Source of the DNA: Lycium barbarum
Taxonomy: Eukaryota > Streptophyta > Magnoliopsida > Solanales > Solanaceae
NCBI RefSeq assembly: GCF_019175385.1
Contig: NC_083346.1
Location: 59,921,821 to 59,985,820, forward strand
Direction of reading: 5' to 3'
DNA: 64,000 nt
Shown here: positions 54,987 through 64,000 of the stretch, piece after piece
Position numbering within the stretch: position 1 is the stretch's first letter
Layout of the letters: every line of letters begins with the position of its first letter
Program-made: the position numbers and the translations under genes
The notes under the pieces: model-generated
What the model was told of the DNA's origin: nothing
The model's database searches: none
The model's input: only the letters and a program-made list of their open reading frames with translations

Positions 54987-57477
54987 TGTTACATCCCGTG
55001 TTCTCATGCGTTGGAAGGTGTGCGAGTTAAATGACATTAGTAATGGAAACGAGGTTGTCTTCCAAGCTTGTGGGCGGTTGTAGTAATGGTACAGATGTGT
55101 TATAAATATTTAAAGTTAAACAAATCTAGGAAAATAAGTTTTGTCAAGGTTCGAAATTTATTTGATGAAATACGGTCCAAGATATAATATCTCGTATTTC
55201 GGGACTAGAAAAATTTAATCGTCCAATATGAGTAAAAATTTCCCGAGCCCGGAAAATTCGATCATATTCAAGGATGAAAATCGAGAGCTCGGTGTACAAA
55301 GAGTTTGAGGTCCCGAAATAATTTAGGACTTGACAAGTGTGACCACGGTGATTGAGAATAATATTTTATGTGTACCAAAAGGGACTATGGACTAGCGCTA
55401 TGTCACATAATCATGGCAATGAGTATATAAAGTGTATTAAAAATAATTGTTATTGAAGTCAATTGACATCAAGGAATTAATTATGTGTGCAATTAGTCAC
55501 ATATGGAGTGTAGTGGAGACAAGACATTAATTAAATAATGGATAAGTGTTATAAAGTGATTCCAGGTGTTGCATGGTAAAAGAACAAATGGTGACTAATG
55601 TCTTAAGTAATTGGTCGTGGCATCATTTGGTGGAAAAGGATTAACACGATATGTATATACAATAAGATTTGCAAAGAGGTAACATTTCACCTTTGGGAAG
55701 CTTCACATAGAATTTGTATACAAGAACCTCTTTTCATGGAAATTGAACGTAATTGAAGTAAAAGCATGAGCAACCATGGCTGCCACTGCTCACGGCCAGC
55801 CATGGTTGTTGAAGAAATTTTTTGTTTTCCTTGTTTGATTAAGCTCCAAGTAATTTGCAAGTTCAAGGAGGTGATAGCAACATTGGATATTGAATTGAGG
55901 AAGAAGAAATTGTGAAATTGGGGCAATTAAGTGTAGAAAATTCCTCCGAGAAAATTAAGGTAAGATTTTCTTGTTTTGTAGTATAATTGTATTGATGGTG
56001 TTGTAATGGAAGGATTAAAATTGTACTGGATGAAATTGAAAGTAAGTAATTACATGAAATCGTTGTTATACGATATTGTGGGTTAAAAAGGATTATTGGA
56101 TTATTAGAATTGTTATGGGCTGAATTATGAGAATTGTATGTGTATATTGTTGTTGTTGGTATTTCTGTGTTTACGGGAGGACAATTAGAAATTCAGGTTA
56201 GGCGACTATATAGGGGAAATACTGCCCAATTTTTGTGATATAAGGTGTTTCATACTATAGTGCCATATTATTATGATCCTTAAGGCTTTGTGATATACAT
56301 ACGATGACATTCAAGGGATGTTTGATATGTTTCCGAGTGTCATTCGAAAGGTATTTGATACGACTATTGTCTTAATTTTCAAATGGTAATTCGTGTTGAT
56401 TATTCTATTGAGTCTTTGAAAATGTTTTAAATTGCATATAGTTTCTCACTACTCTGCTCGTGCATGCCTCAATATGTCTTTCACTGAGTCCCGGGCCAGG
56501 ATCTGTTATCGTGCACAGTTTCACTGCATTGTTCACCGAGTCCCTCACTAGAGGGCCGGGTACGGTATATATATATATATATTATGGTGTTATGCTGTGT
56601 TATGGCGTTATGCTGTGTTATGGAGTTATGCTGTGTTATGGCGTTATGCTGTGTTATGGAGTTATGCTGTGTTACGGAGTTATGTTATATTCTGGAGTAT
56701 GCTGTGTTATGGCGCCAAAGACGGGGTGGCGACCATGTTCACCGAGTCCCATAATGGGACGGATATGATATATGATATTGACATACATGATTTATGTTTC
56801 AAAGGCAAGTATTTTGGTATTCTGGTTATTGTACTCGTTTTCTGTACTCCTTATTTCAGATATGATCCTGTTTATGGTATTTCATGCTTTACATGCTCAG
56901 TACATATTCCGTACTGACACCCTTTCTTCGGGGGGCTACGTTTCATGCCCGCAGGTGCAGATGCTCGCTCTGGTGATCCGCCAGCTTAGGATTCCCTTTC
57001 TGCTGTCTTGGAGAGCTCCGTTGTTCCGGAGTCTAGACTTTTGGTTTGAATCTTATGATATATATATGTATATGTTATCCAGGCGTACGAAGGGGCCCTG
57101 TCCCGTCATATTTCGCTATTCGTACTCTTAGAGGTCTGTAGACATATGTGTGGGTTGTGTATGAGTTTTGTTCAGCTGTGTCTATACGATCTGCTGTGGT
57201 ATGATGTTCGTCTATAGTGGCAGCCTTGTCGGCTTGCATATGATATTGATATGTGATGGCAGCCTTGTCGGCTTGCGTATTATTTCATGATATGATTAGT
57301 TGTGACTCCTCAGGAGACAATTTATCTCAATATTCATATATGATGACGCTATGAACTTCCGGAGTTCTTTTGTAATGTTCCATATTGTTCGTAGTTTCAG
57401 TTGACTATGTCTGGTAGGTATGTATACGGGTGTCCAGGTCGGGCACCAGTCACGGCCTACGGGGTTGGGTCGTGACA
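54987..57477 (+). repeat. E5 5' LTR (2.49 kb)
   Basis: TGTTACATCCCGTG ... GGTCGTGACA. Donor consensus AAG/GTAAGA at 55960, minisatellite at 56583-56705, stem-loop pair at 56919-56954. Compared with the 3' LTR it lacks about 430 bp after GCTGCCCAATTTT (3' LTR 62181-62600). Confidence 0.92.
56583..56705 (+). repeat. E5 LTR minisatellite, 17 bp units
   Basis: About six units of GTTATGCTGTGTTATGG with A/C variation, after an (AT)n run. The 3' LTR (about 62874-62960) has three to four units. Confidence 0.88.
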
Positions 57478-57481
57478 AAAG

Positions 57482-57493
57482 TGGTATCAGAGC
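57482..57493 (+). other. E5 primer-binding site
   Basis: TGGTATCAGAGC, 4 nt after the LTR end. Confidence 0.95.
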
Positions 57494-60400
57494 AATTCGT
57501 CCTCGGAGTGTCTACAGACCGTGTCTAGTAGAGTCTTGTTTATCGGTGTGTTGTGCACCACATCTATAAACCGGAAGCTACAGGACATTTAGAATGTTAC
57601 CTTTCTTTCATATCTAAGATCGTGCGATAGAGCCCAGCCATAGGAAATGAAATTCCTTATACTAACCCTTGATTTCAGCTGAAGAACGACATCGACAGAA
57701 GAAAACGACCGATCATATTGGAAGCTACAAAGTACGCAGGTAAGTTACGGTGCGAAAGAGGCATGTTGGATAAGGTAAGAATATTGAAATACGATTGAAA
57801 TGTAAAGTTGAAGGATGAAAGAGAAGGCAGATAGGAAGGTATAACAGGACAGATCGTTAAAGGATCAGGTACGCCTCGGGGTGCGATATGTGAGGTAAGT
57901 CCCGACACCTTTTTACTTTTTCTGGAAACTGGGAAGCCCTGTGTGGATATAATATGATATGATATATGTATACATATGTTGGCCCTGTGAGGCATTGTTG
58001 GTATTTCCTGCGTGCAGGTTCTGGGATAGTAAGAAGTACAGAGGAAACTCTGCCCAAATTTTCCCAGAAATAGGAAAAAGAAAGAGAATGAGACATAGGT
58101 TCATAATGTGTTTTGAAGGGTGATACCGACACGGTAAATCTATTATGTTGGACTAAAGAGTTAATAAACACCCCCACGTCATCCATAAGAGACATCATTC
58201 TTGTTTGGAAGACCTTATTTCGAAGAAGCGTACATGAGCAGCAGAATTCGGAATTCATTTGAATGGACTAGAATACCTTATAGCCAAATTTTTTCCAAAA
58301 AAAAAAGCTTAGGGTAAAGGGCAAAACCGTCCAGCAATTAAGTTCCACTATTGGAAGAGTACAAAGAATACGACAAGTAGTTTGTGAACTAAATGGTTCG
58401 TTCACGACTCATGAATAAATCTGGAGGTAAACTATGTGAATGAAGCACTAGAAGTCCTGTGGTGCTTGTCGGATTCTAGTTTTTCTTCTGGTGGTGGTTG
58501 GAGAATGCCTCATGGAGACATTTTATTAGTTATTAATAAACTAATTGGAGATGGAATTTGTGGAAGGAAAACTCAAACTTGTGGGCTGTCTAGGATCATG
58601 TGTTTCATATGTTGTTGATGAAATGCTAGAATAATTCGGAAGGGCTTGTGATACTAAGGGATGATTTAGGAATAGGTGGTAAATCTTAACAAAACATTTT
58701 ATTCAGGTATCGAATGAACTGATAAGTAGGGATAAATTACGACGAGTTTACAGTTAAAAGGGGTGACAGTATGATTGAGATAAAAGTACGGAAGAAAAAG
58801 AATTATGACAAATTATGAAGGTATTGATAAGACAGCTTGTGAGATATTAAGGATAAGATTGACCAGAAAGGGTGAAGGGTTAAATACGCCTACTTCACAG
58901 AGTGCAATTAAAACATAGTAAGAATCATGAATAAGATTAAGAAGTGTTACATTATAGGATGGATGGCGAACAGGATGTAATGTGAATACCATAAGGAGTG
59001 TTATAGAAGTGAGTGAAGCCTAGCAAGGAAGTAACTAAAGGATATGATGTGATTAGTGTGAAATGGGAAAGCAAATGTAGAACGAATAAGAAAGACTCAC
59101 AAAGTTCTATAGGGAAAGTACAGAATAAAAGTCAAGTGGTAACGAAAGTGAAAGCGAGCACAGGAAGAGAAGGAGTTAATAGAAAGAGGAAGATAAGGAG
59201 AAAGCGAGTCAGATTACAGCATAGCGATGCGTTATGACATGTATAGCTTGGAAAATGAGTAATACAAGTGACAGAACTGTGAAAGACCAACCTAAAGAAA
59301 GATGAGCAACGAGACAGAATGAATGCCAGGAATGACTGGCATGATAAGGACAAATAGAAATGAACAGAATATATTTTGAAAACGAAAGAGGGATTATGTA
59401 AAAGTAGTGCTTTCCGAAGGATGTAGGGGTACCATGAGATTGCTCACGCACAAATAAAAGATGGACATAGACTGGGGAAATGAAAGGAATACTAAAGGAA
59501 ACACTCAATATAGACATAACTAATTAAGTATGAGTATAGGACAAAAGGGGAAATATATAGCTAGGAACTTAAGATGTAGCACGACGAGAAGGTGATAAGA
59601 CAAGACCACTATTGAGACGAATTTGATATGATTTTGAGTAAGTTAGAAGTATATAACAAGAATGAAAGAGCATGAGGTATAAAAAAGTACTATGTATATG
59701 TGATTGCACCTCGGAAATGGGGGAAAATCCATAAAGGACAAAGGGTTGTGGATTTGCAAAACAACTGATGTATTATAAATTTATTAGAAGGAACAAACGA
59801 TATCCGTTGGGATAAAGATAGTGTTATGAGAAAGCTTGAGACACTTAACACTAAAATATAGGTGCTACTGAATGGAGAATTTGAAACGACGATAAGCACT
59901 ACCTAATTACTGATTGGGATGAATGGGATGTGGCTTCTGACAAATTGCTACATTAATTACGTTACACGAGTACCAACCATCAGATAAGATTTTGTACTAT
60001 ATATCGAGAGTTCTCATCGCCTCGTGATTGTGTTAGGCTTTCATACATGGGTAAGCTAAGTTATAGGTGATAAAGAAAATACATGGATATGGCACAGTAT
60101 ACCAAACGTATTGGAAAAAGGATCATAGGAATTTGAATGTTGGAAATGAAGGCATAGAGCGGAATATAAGTAGATAATGATGTGAGTACACCCAAAAGGG
60201 GGGAAGCGGATGAGAGAGATGCAAATGTAAGATAAAATCAGCTGACACTACAACACGTTTGATGTGAATACTTATACTTCAAATGAGATCCCATGTTGAA
60301 ACAAGTTAGTGAGATCTGAAAGCCAGCGATAAACGGATAGAAGCCAAGATGCTAATTGAGACAGTGTTGAGAATTATTGGTACAGACTTTGGATAATATG

Positions 60401-61799
60401 ACATCAGAAGGTGGATGCTTATAACACGAAAAAATATGACAAGAGAATGGTAACAAGTAACTTAAAAGGATATTATAAAGGATAGCAAGGCTGTACTGGA
60501 TTAGAGGTTAAGATGTTGACAACGGAGTTATTGGCTAATGATATCGTGACACATAGGTAGCAAAGGAGAAAGGATAGAAAATCTCTCCTGTAGTAGGACA
60601 TGAGAAACACCAAATGGTGAATAGAGGAAGGGGAAAGAATATGGAAAAATAGGCATCAAGTGAGTGTTAGTACAATAAGATGCGTAGGGCAGAATAAGCC
60701 AGGAGAAGGAAAGACTATGACTAAGATTGGACGCATTTTGTACAAATTGTACAGGAATAGTTATGCAACCTACGAATACTTGTATACTAAGAACGAGGCC
60801 AAGTGAGTACTTGATAAGGAGGGTAAAAATTCAGTAACAATAATGCGGTTGCAAATTTTGGGTACATCAAAGAAAGGTGTAAGAGGGTTTGAAGCGAAAC
60901 TACAGAGATGAAATTAGTATTGAGGGCAAAAGCCATAGTTGAGCCTTGACATCAATTGAATGATATAAGAGAAGAATATAGGGTCTGCATAAATACAAGT
61001 GAGGCAACGCTAAGGTATTTACTAGGCTGATTTGAGCACCTACACATGCTTGTGTAAAGATTGCAATAGGATGCGTGAAAGGAGAGCTAAGAGCAAATTT
61101 GAGCAAAGGGGCAATAGAAGAATTTGAGTCAAAAATAAAGAAACGACACGAGGTAATATGCCTAAAGTAGTGCCAGTTATGTTAAGGGAAATTACGAAAT
61201 GATTTAACCGAGACAGTTAGGACAAGCAGGTTACTGGTTACTGGATGACAGTGAAGCCATAATATGAGGGGATCCTAGCACTATTTGATAGCCAACCCTA
61301 AAGATCGAGATCAAGAAGTTAAAGACCTTTAAAAAGAAAGTCAGAAAGTAACACATGATGTTGAGAATTCCAGAATAAAGTAAAGCAAGGATATTGGAGT
61401 ACAAAAATGTTACCCTCTATGGAATTTCGTTTTACTCGTAGAACCTGCGAAGGGTCCACAGGTTACCAGAGGCATGCGATACTCCAGGGATACTAAAGTC
61501 TAATGAATCGACGAGGGACGTCTGCACGTTATAAAATTCATATTTAAGGTCTGAGAGGTAAGATCAAGGAAACGATATCTTAAGGGAATAACTATAGGAG
61601 GAGAAGGAGGCGAGTTAAGACTAAGCGCACAAGGAAGACAGTAAAATTTCAGCGGAAAAGCTCGCAACACAACTGATAACGGACTGCGAAGTAAGATAAG
61701 AGTAAAGGCAATGACGTGAAATTATTACCTCGGGAAGCAACAGAAAGAGGAGATATTACAGGAATGACTATGTAGAGACCTGAAATGCATTATAGTGGA
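57494..61799 (+). other. E5 internal region, non-coding
   Basis: It begins with a leader like those of E1-E4, including ATTTCAG at 57672-57678 where the others have gag. After that no gag follows. The plus strand is strongly purine-rich over much of 58700-61750, and no frame longer than about 130 codons or with a recognisable motif exists. I could not match it to the 5S module of E1/E3/E4. Confidence 0.6.
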
Positions 61800-63503
61800 T
61801 TATTGAAGTAAAAGCATGAGCAACCATGGCTGCCACTGCTCACGGCTAGCCATGGTTGTTGAAGAAAATTTTTGTTTTCCGTGTTTGATTAAGCTCCAAA
61901 AAATTAAGGTAAGATTTTCTTGTTTTGTAGTATAATTGTATTGATGGTGTTGTAATGCAAGGACTAAATTGTATTGAATGAAATTGGAAGTAAGAAATCA
62001 CATGAAATCGTTGTTATACGAAATTGTGGGTTAAAAAGGATTATTAGATTATTAGAATTGTTATGGGCTGAATTGTGAGAATTGTATGTGTATATTGTTG
62101 TTGTTGGTATTTCTTGTGTTTACGGGAGGACAATTAGAAATTCAGGTTAGGCGACTATATAGGGGAAATGCTGCCCAATTTTCGTTAAGCCCTTAACTAG
62201 TGGAAAACCCTAAATGAGAATGTATAGGTTAAATAACAAGTTCTATAAAGTGATGGGCTACGGTTTACGAACTAGAAAGTATGGTTACTGACGATAACGT
62301 TACCTTTATGTTAAATAGGCTAAAAGAGCGACAAAGCGAACGGTTTTGCAATTAGTCGTCAACAGGTATGTAAAGCTCTCCCTTCTTTCTTTTGACATGT
62401 CTTAGATTTAACTGATGAATGATATGAACTTTGGGGTAATTCCACTCACAGACTTCGAGTGATATTTATGATTCTTATTCACTTCTTGATATTGCAATTC
62501 TCAAGTGATTGAGCCTCCCTTTTCAGTTTTCTGTACGTTGGATAATAGTCGATATATATCCGTTCTTAATCTTGCGAACTCCATGATAACTAGTGACTGG
62601 ACTTCTATAAGGTGTTTCATACTATACTGCCATTTTACTATTATCCTTAAGGCTTTGTGATATACCTACGATGACGTTCAAGGGATGTTTGATATGTTTC
62701 CGAGTGTCATTCGAAAGGTATTTGATACGACTGTTGTCTTAATTTTCAAATGGTAATTCATGTTGATTATTCTAATTAGTCTTTGAAAATATTTTAAATT
62801 GCATATAGTTTCTCACTACTCTGCTCATGCATCCCTCAATATGTCTTTCACTGAGTCCCGGGTCAGGATCTGTTATGGTGTTATGCTGTGTTATGGTGTT
62901 ATGCTGTGTTATGGAGTTATGCTGTGTTACGGAGTTATGTTATATTCTGGAGTATGCTGTGTTATGGCGCCAAAGACGGGGTAGCGACCATGTTCACCGA
63001 GTCCTATAATGGGCCGAATATGATATATGATATTGATATGCATGATTTATGTTTCAAAGGCAAGTATTTTGGTATTCTAGTTATTGTACACGTTTTCTGC
63101 ACTCCTTATTTCAGCTATGATCCTGTTTATGGTAATTCATGCTTTACATGCTCAGTATATATTCCGTACTGACCTCCTTTCTTCGGGGGGCTGCGTTTCA
63201 GCTGTGTCTATACGATGTGCTGTGGTATGATGTTCGTCTATAGTGGCAGCCTTGTCGGCTTGCATATGATATTGATATGTGATGGCAGCCTTGTCAGCTT
63301 GCATATTTTTTCATGATATGATTAGTTGTGACTCCTCAGGAGACAATTTATCTGAATATACATATATGATAACGCTATGAACATCCGGAGTTCTTTTGTA
63401 AAGTTCCATATTGTTCGTAGTTTCAGTTGACTATGTCTGGTAGGTATGTATACGGGTGTCCAGGTCGGGCACCAGTCACGACCTACGGGGTTGGGTCATG
63501 ACA
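61800..63503 (+). repeat. E5 3' LTR, truncated and rearranged
   Basis: It begins inside the LTR (TTGAAGTAAAAGCATGAGCA, matching 55753 on), so the LTR start and PPT are missing. It lacks about 100 bp present at 55850-55950. It keeps about 430 bp absent from the 5' LTR (62181-62600). It lacks about 234 bp after GCTGCGTTTCA (63199), including the second stem-loop. It ends GGTCATGACA, followed by TSD TAAGG. Confidence 0.88.
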
Positions 63504-64000
63504 TAAGGCAAGTTAAGACCTTAGTTGAATCTATTTGAAGTGGGGTTGGTAATTTACTATAGTTATTGGAAATGGGTAAACAGGGAGGTTCCGTGCTGGT
63601 ACTGTTCTCTTATGAACACATGAGCAATCAATCATGAGATTCATATCCACATGAGCAATCTAATCCATTTCCCTTAAGGAGGACAAAGTGCTAATTATAG
63701 CCTTTGCCTGTTATAGTGTTATTTCTTATTTTTGCCTGTTACATTCATACCTTCAGATAGTATCTAATGCATATCGCACTTGAGGATACATATGGTGATG
63801 CTAGATGGGAAATACTTTCGGGCATAGCGGTGTATTGAGATTGATATCCTAATAGGCTTAGAACTCGATGGGAAATAGTGTCGGATGGCGTATTAACCTC
63901 TTGAGTCACCTACGAGTAACGCTTCCCTATTAAAGAAGCATGTGTATACCAGTTGCGCCCAGGCATGTGCATTGCATTCCATATCAGATCATCTTTAACT
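63504..64000. other. Right part of the old repeat split by E5
   Basis: It starts with TSD TAAGG. No gene or intact element is visible. Sequence such as GGCAAGTTAAGACCTTAG is of the LTR-leader kind seen around plant gypsy elements, and the stretch is cut by the window edge. Confidence 0.45.

Larger units (their letters stand above)
54987..63503 (+). mobile_element. E5: LARD-like LTR retrotransposon without recognisable genes
   Basis: Flanked by TSD TAAGG (54982-54986 and 63504-63508). It has a 5' LTR of 2.49 kb, a primer-binding site, about 4.3 kb of non-coding interior, and a rearranged 3' LTR that has lost its first 765 bp or so together with the PPT. No gag, protease, RT or integrase could be read on either strand. 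This fits a large retrotransposon derivative moved in trans. Confidence 0.88.

Noticed and set aside
56570..56585. (AT)n tract as promoter TATA box of E5
   Set aside because: It is a simple repeat next to a minisatellite, far downstream of the leader-like region and the donor site.
59013..59237. Basic ORF in the E5 interior as a possible protein
   Set aside because: It is only 74 codons, Lys/Arg-rich because of purine-rich DNA, with no homologous frame in the other elements.

Overview
This window is transposon-dense plant nuclear DNA with no ordinary host gene that I can support. Ty3/gypsy chromovirus LTR retrotransposons, AT-rich LTRs, an initiator-methionine tRNA primer-binding site (TGGTATCAGAGC) in every element that keeps its leader, and pol fragments of the chromodomain-bearing (Tekay/Del-like) type all indicate a flowering plant with a large genome. 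The LTR style suggests an asterid, possibly Solanaceae; that last step is recognition, not proof.

Layout. (1) 1-6245: E1, a plus-strand gag-only element, its 5' LTR cut by the window edge. (2) 6246-12160: M1, a decayed minus-strand element (gag, protease, RT, RNase H and part of integrase) between LTR pieces; E1 sits in its left LTR piece. (3) 12584-28794: M2, a minus-strand chromovirus with a complete but broken gene set including a chromodomain, target-site duplication (TSD) TAGAG. E2 (14246-22534, gag-only, TSD AATAC) is nested in its 3' LTR. (4) 28827-37779: E3, a very young minus-strand gag-only element, TSD TTGTG. (5) 37827-50625: E4, a plus-strand gag-only element, TSD TGGCA, with a 0.8 kb duplication in its 5' LTR; its 3' LTR carries a minus-strand solo LTR (47501-49914, TSD CATAT). 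(6) 50631-54986: remains of older LTRs and a 1.7 kb fold-back. (7) 54987-63503: E5, a plus-strand element without any recognisable gene (LARD-like), TSD TAAGG. (8) 63504-64000: continuation of the old repeat split by E5. M2, E3 and E4 all landed within about 75 bp of one older repeat.

The most interesting system is the gag-only family E1/E3/E4. Between gag and the 3' LTR, pol is replaced by a conserved non-coding module containing a colinear 5S rRNA-derived segment that keeps the internal RNA polymerase III promoter blocks (A-box and C-box regions) almost unchanged. E2 shares the gag but lacks this module. All E-type elements lack RT and integrase, so they can only move in trans, perhaps with help from relatives of M1 or M2. 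LTRs of five or six families share paired stem-loops with compensatory changes, and leaders share an apparent splice donor in the LTR and acceptor (TTTCAG) just before gag. Pairings, percentages and alignments were made by eye.
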